Assembly (NCBI RefSeq): GCF_001447385.1
Contig: NZ_LLWQ01000221.1
Coordinates: forward strand, 1 to 64,000
Reading direction: 5' to 3'
Source of the DNA: Paracoccus sp. MKU1
Lineage (GTDB): Bacteria > Pseudomonadota > Alphaproteobacteria > Rhodobacterales > Rhodobacteraceae
DNA: 64,000 nt
Below the pieces are notes generated by a model. It was not told the DNA's origin and did no database searches. It worked only from the letters and a program-made list of their open reading frames with translations. Positions within the stretch are counted from its first letter, which is position 1. Each line of letters begins with the position of its first letter. Shown piece by piece: positions 42,582 to 51,115 of the stretch. A program made the translations under genes and the position numbers.

Positions 42582-42659
42582 TGGTCGGGCCGGCGAGATT
42601 CGAACTCGCGGCCTTCCGCCCCCCAGACGGACGCGCTAACCAGGCTGCGCCACGGCCCG
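42582..42659 (-). tRNA. tRNA-Pro (GGG anticodon)
   Basis: 78 bases with encoded CCA. Acceptor CGGGCCG pairs with CGGCCCG, discriminator A. The anticodon arm TCCGT-CTGGGGG-GCGGA gives GGG. T-loop GTTCGAATC. The C-start and the D-arm GCGCAGCCTGG are typical of proline tRNAs. Confidence 0.97.
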
Positions 42660-42783
42660 ACGAGGGGCATATAGAGCGAAGCGGGCCGCCAGCACAAGGG
42701 GAGAAGGGCGGAAATTTCGGCAAGATTCTCGATTGCTGTGGATAGACTGCTGCCGAGGGCGGGAAAGCGGCCGGCCATGCGCG

Positions 42784-43383
42784 TCAGAGCGCGGTCGACA
42801 GCGCGTCACGCAGGGATTTCGCCTGCACAGGCAGGGGCTTGCCCTGCAATTCGTGCTGGCGCAGCGCCAGCGCGGTGGCCACCAGGCGGCTGAGCCAGTC
42901 CGGCTCGGGCCGCGACGCGTGGCCTGGATCGAGCGCCACGAAAAGCGGCAACGATTCGGCGTGTTCGGGCCGGGGGCGGGCCGGCTTCGGCGCGGATCGG
43001 GACGGGGTGGGCGCAGCCGGTCCGTCCGAGCCGGGCAGGGCCAAGCGCACCGCCGGGCCAGGGGCGGAAGGGCGTTCGGCGGGGCCGACATCGCCCAGGG
43101 TCTCGCCGAGCCGGGCAGCGCCGATCTCGCGCAGCGCGGCGCCGCGGTCGGCGGCGATCAGCCGCTTGGCGCCGCGGATGCTGAGCCCTTCCTCGCGCAT
43201 GACCTGGCAGAGGCCAGCGGCTAGCCGGACGTCGTCCGGCCGGTAATAGCGGCGGCCGTCGGCGCGCTTCACGGGTGCAAGCTGCGTGAATTGCGATTCC
43301 CAATAGCGCAGCACATGCGGCGCGACGCCCACGAGGCGCGAGACCTCTCCGATGGACCTGAAGGCGTCGGGCGACTTGCTCAT
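42784..43383 (-). CDS. MerR-family transcriptional regulator
   Basis: The 199-residue protein has an N-terminal MerR HTH and wing (IGEVSRLVGVAPHVLRYWES, then RADGRRYYRPDDVRLAAGLC). The rest is Pro/Ala-rich with no cysteine metal site or known ligand domain, ending in a short helical segment. Its ATG overlaps the ihfA stop, so the two are translationally coupled; the same pair is widespread in alphaproteobacteria, but the regulated genes are unknown. Confidence 0.93.
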   Translation of the reverse strand: MSKSPDAFRSIGEVSRLVGVAPHVLRYWESQFTQLAPVKRADGRRYYRPDDVRLAAGLCQVMREEGLSIRGAKRLIAADRGAALREIGAARLGETLGDVGPAERPSAPGPAVRLALPGSDGPAAPTPSRSAPKPARPRPEHAESLPLFVALDPGHASRPEPDWLSRLVATALALRQHELQGKPLPVQAKSLRDALSTAL

Positions 43384-43691
43384 CAGCCCTTGCGCCTGTT
43401 CCCCGCCGCGACGCGATCCTTCATCAGATGCGAGGGGCGGAAGGACAGCACCCGGCGCGGCGTGATCGGCACTTCCTCGCCGGTCTTGGGGTTGCGGCCG
43501 ATGCGTTCGTTCTTGTCGCGGACCGAAAACGTGCCGAAGGACGAGATCTTGACCTGCTCGCCGCGCACCAGCGCATCGGAGATATGGCCAAGCACGCTTT
43601 CGACGAGTTGGGCCGATTCGTGGCGGGACAGACCCACCTCACGGAACACGGCCTCGGCCAGGTCCATGCGGGTCAGGGTAGAGTCGCTCAT
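43383..43691 (-). CDS. ihfA: Integration host factor subunit alpha
   Basis: The alpha subunit of IHF, 102 residues. Visible are LTRMDLAEAVFREVGLSRHE, VKISSFGTFSVRDKNERIGR and the DNA-intercalating RNPKTGEEVPI arm. ATG 43691 (MSDSTLTRMD) matches the family; 19 more residues are open upstream but not family-like. First gene of a pair with the MerR regulator. The beta subunit gene is at 7.9 kb. Confidence 0.96.
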   Translation of the reverse strand: MSDSTLTRMDLAEAVFREVGLSRHESAQLVESVLGHISDALVRGEQVKISSFGTFSVRDKNERIGRNPKTGEEVPITPRRVLSFRPSHLMKDRVAAGNRRKG

Positions 43692-43904
43692 CTCGGAAAC
43701 CTCTTGAATGGTGCGAAGGATGATTTCTTTACGGCGCCGAGTCAACAACCCCCGCCCGATTCCGTTCCCTCATCGGCCGATTTTGTCCCGCATTATTCGC
43801 GCCTTATCCGCAAGGCCCCGCGCATGGCACCCAATGCCCTGCTTGGAAGCGCGGCAATTCGTGCCTATCTTCATGGCTGGAAAGGCAAGCAGGACGGGAC
43901 TGAC

Positions 43905-44180
43905 ATGGCTGGCGGCTGGGCGCGCGACGATGCGGTGAACGAACAGATCGAGGTTTCGACGCAAGAGGCGATCGAGCGGATGCGGCTGCGCAATGCGCAG
44001 CGCGGCGACCGGGAAAGTGCCGCGTTCTGCGAGGAATGCGACGAGCCGATCCCCGAGGCGCGGCGGCAGGCGATTCCCGGCGTGCGGCTGTGCGTGAACT
44101 GCCAGTCGGGCCGGGACAGGGCCTGGCGTCCCGACGCCGGAATCAACCGGCGCGGATCGAAGGATTCGCAGCTGAAATAA
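43905..44180 (+). CDS. DksA/TraR-type C4 zinc-finger protein
   Basis: A 91-residue protein of the YbiI/DksA-like class, with a four-cysteine zinc site C42, C45, C63, C66 (FCEECDEPIPEARRQAIPGV then RLCVNCQ). It has no long coiled coil, so it is not a full DksA and more likely resembles the short TraR/YbiI proteins that can touch the RNA polymerase secondary channel. AGGACGGG lies upstream of ATG 43905. It converges with fabH (8-base gap). Confidence 0.88.
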   Translation: MAGGWARDDAVNEQIEVSTQEAIERMRLRNAQRGDRESAAFCEECDEPIPEARRQAIPGVRLCVNCQSGRDRAWRPDAGINRRGSKDSQLK

Positions 44181-44188
44181 GGGTTTGC

Positions 44189-45160
44189 CTACCAGCGCAG
44201 CACGACCGAGCCCCAAGCGAGGCCGCCGCCGATGGCCTCGGCCACCACCACGTCGCCGGGCTTGAAGCGGCCCTGGGCATTGGCCACCGACAGGGCCAGC
44301 GGGATCGAGGCAGCCGAGGTATTGCCGTGATCGGCCACCGTCAGCACCACCTTCTCCATCGGCAGGTGCATGCGCTTGGCCGTGGCCTCGATGATGCGCA
44401 GGTTGGCCTGGTGCGGCACCAGCCAATCCACCTGATCGGTGTTCAGCCCGGCGCGGTCCAGCGCGCGATGCGCGGTGTCGGCCAGCTTCTCGACCGCATG
44501 GCGGAACACCAGGTTGCCCTGCATGCGCAGATGCCCGGCCGTGCCGGTCGAGGCGACGCCGCCATCGACATAGAGCAGGTCGCGATATTGCCCGTCGCTG
44601 TTCAGGTCGGTGGCGAGGATGCCGCGATCGGCGGAGGTGCCCTGACCCTCGGCGGCCTCCAGCACCACGGCGCCGGCGCCGTCACCGAACAGCACGCAGG
44701 TGCCGCGGTCGGTCCAGTCCATGATGCGGCTGAAGGTCTCGGCCCCGATCAGCAGGACGCGATCCGCAAGCCCGGCGCGGATCATCGCATCGGCATTGGC
44801 CAGGGCATAGACGAAGCCGGCGCAGACTGCTTGCAGGTCATAGGCGAAGCCATGCCGCATGCCCAGCCCGGCCTGCACCATGGTCGCGACCGAGGGGAAG
44901 GTCAGGTCGGGGGTCGAGGTGGCCACGATCACCGCGTCGATCTGCCCGGCCTCAAGGCCGGAATCGGCCAGCGCGGCCTGCGCCGCCAGGATGCCCAGGT
45001 CGCTGGTGCGCTGCTCCTCGGCGGCGAAATGGCGCCGCTCGATGCCGGTGCGGGCGCGGATCCATTCGTCGCTGGTGTCCAGCTTGTCCTCGAACCAGCT
45101 GTTCTCGACCACGCGCTCGGGCAGGTAATGGCCGGTTCCCCGGACGATTGCACGCCGCAT
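44189..45160 (-). CDS. fabH: Beta-ketoacyl-ACP synthase III
   Basis: Starts fatty-acid synthesis by condensing acetyl-CoA with malonyl-ACP. The 323-residue protein has the full Cys-His-Asn triad: Cys113 (DLQAVCAGF), His250 (VPHQAN) and Asn280 (DHGNTSAAS), plus TGIERRHFAAEEQRTSDL and FGDGAGAVVLE. It starts in the plsX stop (ATGA-type overlap), giving the order rpmF - plsX - fabH, a conserved bacterial lipid operon. Confidence 0.98.
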   Translation of the reverse strand: MRRAIVRGTGHYLPERVVENSWFEDKLDTSDEWIRARTGIERRHFAAEEQRTSDLGILAAQAALADSGLEAGQIDAVIVATSTPDLTFPSVATMVQAGLGMRHGFAYDLQAVCAGFVYALANADAMIRAGLADRVLLIGAETFSRIMDWTDRGTCVLFGDGAGAVVLEAAEGQGTSADRGILATDLNSDGQYRDLLYVDGGVASTGTAGHLRMQGNLVFRHAVEKLADTAHRALDRAGLNTDQVDWLVPHQANLRIIEATAKRMHLPMEKVVLTVADHGNTSAASIPLALSVANAQGRFKPGDVVVAEAIGGGLAWGSVVLRW

Positions 45161-46272
45161 CAGGACGCCTCGCTTTCCTTGCTGCCGTTGATTTGGCCGG
45201 CCGCCGCGACGGATTGCGCCACGCGCGCCGCCAGCCGGTCCTGAAAGCCGGATTGCGCCAGCCGGAAGGCCAGCTTGATCGCCGCCGAGACGCCGGTGGC
45301 ATCGGCCGAGCCGTGCGATTTCACCACCGTCCCGTTCAGGCCCAGGAAGACGCCGCCATTGACGCGGCGCGGGTCGATACGCTTTTGCAGCCGCTTCAGC
45401 GAACCCATGGCCAGAAGCGCCGCGAATCTCGACATCACCGACTTGCCGAAGGCTTCCTTCAGCAGCTCGCCGACCAGCTTCGCCGTGCCCTCGCCGGTCT
45501 TCAGCGCCACATTGCCGGTAAAGCCGTCGGTCACGATCACATCGACGCGGGCCGAGGGCAGGTCGCCGCCCTCGACGAAGCCGACATAGTCGAAATTTGC
45601 CGCCTGCGCCGTGGTGGGGATCAGCTCATGAGCCTGTTTCAGCTCGGGCCGGCCCTTGTGCTCCTCGGTCCCGACATTCAGCAGGCCGACGCGCGGCCGC
45701 TCCAGTCCGAAACCGTTGCGGGCATAGGAGGCGCCCATCAGCGCATAGGTCAGGAGATCCTGCGCATCGGCGCGGATATCGGCGCCGACATCCAGCATGA
45801 CGTTGAAGCCCTGCGGGTTGCGCGACGGCCAGAGGCAGGCGATGGCGGGGCGGTTCACGCCGGGCAGCTTGCGCAGCCGCAGCATCGACAGCGCCATCAG
45901 CGCGCCGGTATTGCCGCAGGAGACGGTGGCGGTCGCCTCGCCCCGGCGCACCGATTCGAGGGCGGACCACATCGAGGTGCCCTCGCCCTTGCGCAGCACC
46001 TGGCTGGGCTTGTCGTCCATGGTCACGACGCCGGCGGCGTCGCGAATGTCGCAACGCCGCGCCAGATCGCCGCGCCGGGCGATCAGCCGTTCCAGTTCGG
46101 CCTGCGGGCCGTGGACGATGAAGCGGATATCGGGATTTCTCCCGGCGCTCTCGGCCATGCCGGCGATCACCGTCGCCGGGCCGCGGTCGCCGCCCATCGC
46201 GTCAACGGAGATCACCACGCCGCCCCCGTCGCCAGGGGCGCGAGGCAGAATGCTGGAATCTGCCGAAGCCAT
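45160..46272 (-). CDS. plsX: Phosphate acyltransferase PlsX
   Basis: Converts acyl-ACP to acyl phosphate for phospholipid synthesis; peripheral membrane. The 370-residue protein has ISVDAMGGDRGPATVIAGM, VSCGNTGALMALSMLRLRKL, MLDVGADIRADAQDL, GLLNVGTEEHKG and DGFTGNVALKTGEG, all PlsX signatures. About 20 N-terminal residues precede the core. It lies between rpmF (17-base gap) and fabH. Confidence 0.97.
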   Translation of the reverse strand: MASADSSILPRAPGDGGGVVISVDAMGGDRGPATVIAGMAESAGRNPDIRFIVHGPQAELERLIARRGDLARRCDIRDAAGVVTMDDKPSQVLRKGEGTSMWSALESVRRGEATATVSCGNTGALMALSMLRLRKLPGVNRPAIACLWPSRNPQGFNVMLDVGADIRADAQDLLTYALMGASYARNGFGLERPRVGLLNVGTEEHKGRPELKQAHELIPTTAQAANFDYVGFVEGGDLPSARVDVIVTDGFTGNVALKTGEGTAKLVGELLKEAFGKSVMSRFAALLAMGSLKRLQKRIDPRRVNGGVFLGLNGTVVKSHGSADATGVSAAIKLAFRLAQSGFQDRLAARVAQSVAAAGQINGSKESEAS

Positions 46273-46289
46273 ATCCGCGGTCGGTCCGC

Positions 46290-46496
46290 TCAGGCCGCGT
46301 CTTCGTCCAGGTCGACCTCATTGGCCTGCGCCACGACCTCGCGGTCGGCATAATGGCCGCAGGACGGGCAGACGTGATGCGGGCGCTTCAGTTCGCCGCA
46401 GTTCGGGCATTCGTTCGGGTTGCCAGCGACGAGCGCATCATGCGAACGGCGCATGTTGCGGCGGGAGCGGGTAACTCGGTTCTGAGGGACGGCCAT
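46290..46496 (-). CDS. rpmF: 50S ribosomal protein L32
   Basis: The 68-residue L32 has the MAVPQNRVTRSRRNMRRSHD opening and a four-cysteine zinc ribbon at C30, C33, C43, C46 (NECPNCGELKRPHHVCPSCG). It is therefore the zinc-binding (C+) form. First gene of rpmF-plsX-fabH. Confidence 0.98.
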   Translation of the reverse strand: MAVPQNRVTRSRRNMRRSHDALVAGNPNECPNCGELKRPHHVCPSCGHYADREVVAQANEVDLDEDAA

Positions 46497-46710
46497 GTCT
46501 CAACCTCAAGTGGTTCGGGGGGCAACCCGGCTGGGCGGCCCCGGATTCGGTGTTTCGTATCTGGGGCGGGCATAGGCCACTGGAGCGTGGGCCGCAAGTC
46601 GCGAAAACGGGTCGCAGAGCGGGGCCGCGGTCCGGGATTCCCCCGCCGGTCGAATGAACGCGGGAAAATAGCGGGATTTTCGCATTGCGCAAGGGAAATC
46701 TGCAAGGGAA

Positions 46711-46762
46711 GCGGCGCTTGCGCGCCGCTGCCTCCGGCGGGGATATTTGGACACGAAAGAAG
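46711..46762 (+). repeat. Dispersed intergenic repeat, copy f
   Basis: GCGGCGC-TTG-CGCGCCGC hairpin, CTCCGGCGG, then GGATATTTGGACACGAAAGA AG. Unlike the other long copies it does not follow a plus-strand gene: rpmF starts on its left and the sulfotransferase ends on its right, both minus. Confidence 0.8.
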
Positions 46763-46792
46763 CGGGTCTGCGGGCCGGGATGGCGCGACGGT

Positions 46793-47611
46793 TCAGCGGC
46801 CGAGCTTGGCGTGGACCTCGTCCAGGTCGATCTCGTTCTTCGGCAGCTTGTTGTCGGGATCGTCGAAGTCGTATTTGAACAGCTGGAAATCCTTCTTGTA
46901 GATTTCCCAGACCAGATGGCGCGACAGGTCGTCGAAATAGGCGCTGGCCTTATGGGCGCGCTTGGGGCCGTGGCCTGCGGATTCGTTGAACTTCGGCACG
47001 TCGTTCACGTCGAGCCCGACCGGGGTCGGGGCGGCGTCCAGCACCTTCTGCATGCCCTCGTTGAACTTCTCGGTGAAGAAGATCTGGTCGTAGCGGCCGC
47101 CGTTGACGATGAAGGTCGAGATATGGCCCGACATGGCCGACCAGTGGATGTCCGGCTCCATCGGGCGGCGCCAGCGGATGGTGTCGCGAGCGAACAGCAG
47201 GAAACGGCGGAAGCTGGCGATCTGGTCGAATTCGAAGCCGTTCTCGGGGCTGCCGACATCGACGCCGTAGCGCTGCATCAGCTGCGGCACCAGGTTGCCG
47301 CGATAGCGCTTGCCGTTGCGCTGGATGCCGGCGATCTTGTCGAAGAACGAGGACAAGATGCGCGCATAGGGATTGCGCACGCAGGTGAAGGTCAGCGCCT
47401 TGTGCGCCCTGACGTTTTCCTCGATCAGCGGCTGGCTTTCGGGCTGGTTCCACTTGTGCAGCCCGCCGGTGGAATCATGGATGTCGCCGTCGAAATAGCG
47501 GCCATGGTCGGAATAGAACATGATCTGTCCGATCGAGGAGCAGGCGCATTTCGGGACGACGCGATAGACCATGCTTTCGCTTTCCGTCATCCAGGTTCCT
47601 GGAAAACCCAT
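46793..47611 (-). CDS. Sulfotransferase-family protein (carbohydrate type)
   Basis: A 272-residue protein with both phosphosulfate (PAPS) sites of family-2 sulfotransferases: the 5' loop VPKCACSSI (19-27) and the 3' site TCVRNPYARILSSFF (76-90). Such enzymes move sulfate onto sugars of polysaccharides or lipids. No signal peptide or membrane segment. ATG 47611 is chosen because AGGGAAAGAGAG sits just before it; the six codons upstream include that site. Divergent from a glycosyltransferase, suggesting both modify one surface glycan. Confidence 0.85.
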   Translation of the reverse strand: MGFPGTWMTESESMVYRVVPKCACSSIGQIMFYSDHGRYFDGDIHDSTGGLHKWNQPESQPLIEENVRAHKALTFTCVRNPYARILSSFFDKIAGIQRNGKRYRGNLVPQLMQRYGVDVGSPENGFEFDQIASFRRFLLFARDTIRWRRPMEPDIHWSAMSGHISTFIVNGGRYDQIFFTEKFNEGMQKVLDAAPTPVGLDVNDVPKFNESAGHGPKRAHKASAYFDDLSRHLVWEIYKKDFQLFKYDFDDPDNKLPKNEIDLDEVHAKLGR

Positions 47612-47755
47612 AACTCTCTTTCCCTTCAAAAACCGCGCCGGCCGGCCGGGACCGCGGCCGGGTTGCCCCTCCGGTCAAAATCGGTAAGGACACAAAGCAA
47701 ATCGCCGGCAGAGTTTCAACCTGCCGCGAAGCGTTGCCTGCGTGAACCGGACGGG

Positions 47756-49345
47756 ATGGCTATCGAGATGGCGCGTATTGCCTTCATTCTTCTCTGCCAC
47801 AAGGATCCGAAGGGGGTGGTCGCGCAGGCCCGCCGGCTGACCGCCTCGGGCGATTACGTGTCGATCCATTTCGACGGGCGGGCCAATCCCCGGGATTTCG
47901 AGCTGATAAGGGCGGCGCTGGCCGACAATCCCTCGGTCGCCTTTGCGCAACGGCGCTGGAAATGCGGCTGGGGCGAATGGTCGCTGGTCGGCGCCACGCT
48001 GGAGGCGGTGCGCGCCGCCGTCGCCGCCTTTCCGCAGGCCACGCATTTCTACATGCTGTCGGGCGATTGCATGCCGATCAAGTCGGCCGAACATGCGCAT
48101 GGCTTTCTGGATGCCGAGGATTGCGATTACATCGAGAACTTCGATTTCTTCGAATCGGATTGGATCAAGACCGGCTTCAAGGAGGAGCGGCTGATCTATC
48201 GCCACTGGTTCAACGAGCGCCGGCGGAAATGGCTGTTCTATGCCAGCTATGACCTGCAAAGGCGATTCGGCCTGGCCCGCAAGGTGCCGGCCGACATCCA
48301 GGTCATGATCGGCTCGCAATGGTGGTGCCTGCGCCGCCAGACCGTCGAGAAGGTGCTGGATTTCTGCGCCAGCCGCCCGGATGTGATGCGCTTCTTCTCG
48401 ACCACCTGGATCCCGGACGAGACCTTCTTCCAGACCGTGGTGCCGCATGTCGTGCCGCGCAAGGAGATCCGCTCGCGCACCCTGACCTATTTGATCTTCA
48501 CCGATTACGGCATGCCGGTGACGTTCTACAACGACCATTACGACCTGCTCATGGGGCAGGACTACCTGTTCGCCCGCAAGATCAGCCCCGAGGCGATCCG
48601 GCTGCGCGAGCGGCTGGGTGCGCTCTGGGCTGCCTCGGGCGTGCATTTCCCGATCTCGAACGAGGCGACCGGGCTGTTTCGTTTCCTGACCGCGCGCGGC
48701 CGGGTCGGGCGGCGGTTCGGCCAGCGGTTCTGGGAGGCCGAGGGCAGCCTGGGCCGGGCCAATTCGCTGCTGCTGGTGGTGGCCAAGAAATGGCATGTCG
48801 CCAAGCGGCTGACCGCGGCGATCCGGGCGCATACCCCGATTCCGGCGGTGGATTTCGTCTTCAACGAGCACGAGGCGCATCTGCCCGATCTGGGCGGCGT
48901 CGAGACCACGGTCGAAAAGCGCGACCGGCACCGCCGGGCGCTGATCCGGCTGCTGTTCCAGCATTTCGAATCGCACCGGCTGGTGCTGTGCCTGGATCCT
49001 TCGGCGCTGCACCTGATTCAGGATCTGACCTCGGACAAGGCCGATACCCGCATTCTGCTGGTCGATTCCGAATTCGACGACGATTATCTGCGCGGTCACA
49101 TCGCCCGCGTCGGGCTGGCCGGTGCCGAGACCGCGCCCGAGGTGATCGAGCGGCTGCTGCCCACGGTGCGCGCCGATCTGGAACACGAGGCCGAGCGGCT
49201 GCGCGACATGGATTTCGCCGGCTTCCATTCCGTCGCGCCCTGGCGGCCGTGCCAGGAGAATGCCGCGCAGCTGGCGCGTTTCCTGGACGTGCCGGCCGAG
49301 ATCGCGCTGACGCTTGCCAAGACCGACTACCTGTTCAGCGATTGA
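47756..49345 (+). CDS. GT14-like glycosyltransferase (Core-2/I-branching enzyme family)
   Basis: The 529-residue protein has an N-terminal GT14-type domain (about 5-300): ARIAFILLCHKDPKGVVAQA, VSIHFDGRANPRDF, THFYMLSGDCMPIKS, GSQWWCLRR and TWIPDETFFQTVV. This matches bacterial beta-1,6-N-acetylglucosaminyltransferase-like proteins. The C-terminal 200 residues form a second region with LVLCLDPSALHLIQDL and RILLVDSEFDDDYL, function unknown. ATG 47768 (MARIAFI) is an alternative start; both ribosome sites are weak. The last part (TDYLFSD) lies 11 bases before the HIT gene. Confidence 0.85.
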   Translation: MAIEMARIAFILLCHKDPKGVVAQARRLTASGDYVSIHFDGRANPRDFELIRAALADNPSVAFAQRRWKCGWGEWSLVGATLEAVRAAVAAFPQATHFYMLSGDCMPIKSAEHAHGFLDAEDCDYIENFDFFESDWIKTGFKEERLIYRHWFNERRRKWLFYASYDLQRRFGLARKVPADIQVMIGSQWWCLRRQTVEKVLDFCASRPDVMRFFSTTWIPDETFFQTVVPHVVPRKEIRSRTLTYLIFTDYGMPVTFYNDHYDLLMGQDYLFARKISPEAIRLRERLGALWAASGVHFPISNEATGLFRFLTARGRVGRRFGQRFWEAEGSLGRANSLLLVVAKKWHVAKRLTAAIRAHTPIPAVDFVFNEHEAHLPDLGGVETTVEKRDRHRRALIRLLFQHFESHRLVLCLDPSALHLIQDLTSDKADTRILLVDSEFDDDYLRGHIARVGLAGAETAPEVIERLLPTVRADLEHEAERLRDMDFAGFHSVAPWRPCQENAAQLARFLDVPAEIALTLAKTDYLFSD

Positions 49346-49356
49346 GGAGAGAGAGC

Positions 49357-49731
49357 ATGCCCGCCTATGACGACAGCAACATCTTCGCCCGCATCCTGCG
49401 CGGCGAGATCCCCAATGACACGGTGTTGGAGACCGAGCATACGCTGGTCTTTCGCGACATCCGGCCGCAGGCGCCGGTGCATGTACTGGTGATCCCCAAG
49501 GGCGCCTATGTCAGCTATGACGATTTCGCCGCCCATGCCTCGGAGGCCGAGATCGTGGATTTCCACCGCGCCATCGCCAAGGTGACCCGTGAGCTGGGCG
49601 TGGCGCTGGAGGGCGGGCTGGGTTTTCGCGCCATCACCAATGCCGGGCCGGACGGCGTGCAGGAGGTGCCGCATTTCCACATGCACATCCTGGGCGGCCG
49701 GCCCATGGGCCGGATGGTTCAGCCGGGCTGA
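49357..49731 (+). CDS. HIT-family nucleotide hydrolase (HinT-like)
   Basis: A 124-residue histidine-triad protein: NIFARILRGEIPNDTVLE at the start, FRDIRPQAPVHVLVIPK, and the catalytic HFHMHILGG (His106, 108, 110). HinT-type proteins hydrolyse adenosine phosphoramidates. AGGAGAGAGAG precedes the ATG. Its last 13 bases overlap the 3' end of the converging ABC ATPase gene. Confidence 0.95.
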   Translation: MPAYDDSNIFARILRGEIPNDTVLETEHTLVFRDIRPQAPVHVLVIPKGAYVSYDDFAAHASEAEIVDFHRAIAKVTRELGVALEGGLGFRAITNAGPDGVQEVPHFHMHILGGRPMGRMVQPG

Positions 49732-50678
49732 GGCGCCGGGCGCGAGGTCAGCTGGACGAAGACATCCTCGAGGTCCGGCGCCTCGACCGCGAGGTCGCGA
49801 ATCGGCAGGCGGGCGGCGCGCAGCGCGTCGATCAGCCCGTCCGTCGGAATGCGCGAGGGCGCATAGCTGAGCGCCAGCCGGCCGTCCTCGCGCCGCTCGG
49901 CCCGCACGCCCTCGGGCAGGGCGGGCAGGCTGCGGGCCTCGCCGGTATCGACCACCAGCGTCTTGGAATCGGCGCGGCCGAGCAGGGCGGCGGTATCCTC
50001 GCACAGGATCAGCTCGCCATGGTCGATGATGGCGATGCGGTCGCACATCTCCTCGGCCTCTTCCAGGTAATGCGTGGTCAGGATGATGGTCATGCCCTGG
50101 TCATTCAGCTTGCGCACATTGCGCCACAGCATCTCGCGCAGCTGGATGTCGACGCCCGCCGTCGGTTCGTCCAGCACCAGGATCTGCGGCCGGTGGACCA
50201 GCGCCTTGGCGAGCAGCAGGCGTCGCTTCATGCCGCCCGACAGGTGGCGCGAATAGCTTTCCGCCTGTTCGGTCAGCCCGACCAGTTCCAGGAGTTCGTC
50301 GGTCCAGCGCTCGCGCTTCGGCACGCCGTAGAGCCCGGCCTGCACCTCGAGGCTGGCGCGGGGGGTCAGGAACGGGTCGATGTTGAGTTCCTGCGGCATG
50401 ACGCCGATGGCGGCGCGGGACTGGCGCGGGTTCACGTCCTGGTCGAAGCCCCAGATCCTGACCTTGCCCGAGCTTTTGCGCACCAGCCCGGCCAGGATGT
50501 TGATCGTGGTCGACTTGCCGGCGCCGTTCGGTCCCAGGAGCCCGAAGATCGAGCCGGCGGGAATCGCCAGGTCCAGACCTTTCAGCGCCTGTTTCGCGGG
50601 CGCCTTGCCCGCGGCGGCATAGGTCTTGGTCAGGCCGCTGATTTCGATGGCATTCGGGCTTTGCTCTGGGGCTGGCAT
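49719..50678 (-). CDS. ABC transporter ATP-binding protein (CcmA/DrrA-type)
   Basis: A 319-residue ATPase: Walker A GPNGAGKST (49-57), Q-loop MPQELN, signature LSGGM (146-150), Walker B LVLDEP (167-172) and switch His203 (TTHYLEE). The C-terminal 90 residues are the extension usual in ABC-2 type exporters. The matching membrane subunit is not next to it in this window, so its partner must be elsewhere. It diverges from a small zinc protein and converges with the HIT gene. Confidence 0.92.
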   Translation of the reverse strand: MPAPEQSPNAIEISGLTKTYAAAGKAPAKQALKGLDLAIPAGSIFGLLGPNGAGKSTTINILAGLVRKSSGKVRIWGFDQDVNPRQSRAAIGVMPQELNIDPFLTPRASLEVQAGLYGVPKRERWTDELLELVGLTEQAESYSRHLSGGMKRRLLLAKALVHRPQILVLDEPTAGVDIQLREMLWRNVRKLNDQGMTIILTTHYLEEAEEMCDRIAIIDHGELILCEDTAALLGRADSKTLVVDTGEARSLPALPEGVRAERREDGRLALSYAPSRIPTDGLIDALRAARLPIRDLAVEAPDLEDVFVQLTSRPAPQPG

Positions 50679-50747
50679 CGGCTCTTGGCGTTCATTATGA
50701 TCGCCGCCGGTTTAACCCCGTTTGTCGTCAAAGCTCAAGGAACCGCC

Positions 50748-50936
50748 ATGACCATTCCGGCCCCCGAGATCCAGACCGTCACCTCCTGGAAGGTCGCCTG
50801 CGACGGCGACGAGGCGCGGGGCCTGGGCCATCCGCGCGTCTGGCTGGCCATTCCGCGGGACACCGGCTGGGTCGAATGCGGCTATTGCGACAAGCGTTTC
50901 GTGATCGACCGCGAGCACGCGCACGAGGATCACTGA
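50748..50936 (+). CDS. CHCC-type zinc-finger protein (NDUFS6-like)
   Basis: A 62-residue protein with the zinc site Cys18, His28, Cys44, Cys47 (VACDGDEARGLGHPRVWLAI, then VECGYCDKRF). This is the fold of the mitochondrial complex I accessory subunit NDUFS6. Paracoccus complex I has such a subunit, so this is a candidate, but short CHCC proteins of other function also exist. CAAGGA lies 8 bases upstream of the ATG. Confidence 0.85.
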   Translation: MTIPAPEIQTVTSWKVACDGDEARGLGHPRVWLAIPRDTGWVECGYCDKRFVIDREHAHEDH

Positions 50937-50980
50937 GGCCCGGCTGCGACGGGAGCTTTCCGAGGCTGCCATGCCGGGCC

Positions 50981-51036
50981 GGCTGGGGCGTTGCGACGCC
51001 TCCGGCGGGGGTATTTGTTCAACGGTGAAAAGCCGG
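50981..51036 (+). repeat. Dispersed intergenic repeat, copy g
   Basis: GGGGCGTTGCGACGCCTCC stem region, then GGGGGTATTTGTTCAACGGT GAAAAGCC. Follows the zinc-finger gene in the same orientation, 45 bases after its stop; more diverged than copies b-f. Confidence 0.65.
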
Positions 51037-51115
51037 GCCGCGCGGCCTTGGCCCCGGGGCCGCTTCGTGGCATCAAGGCTGGCGAACGAAAGAGAGCACG
51101 GGGCGCGCGGCACAT

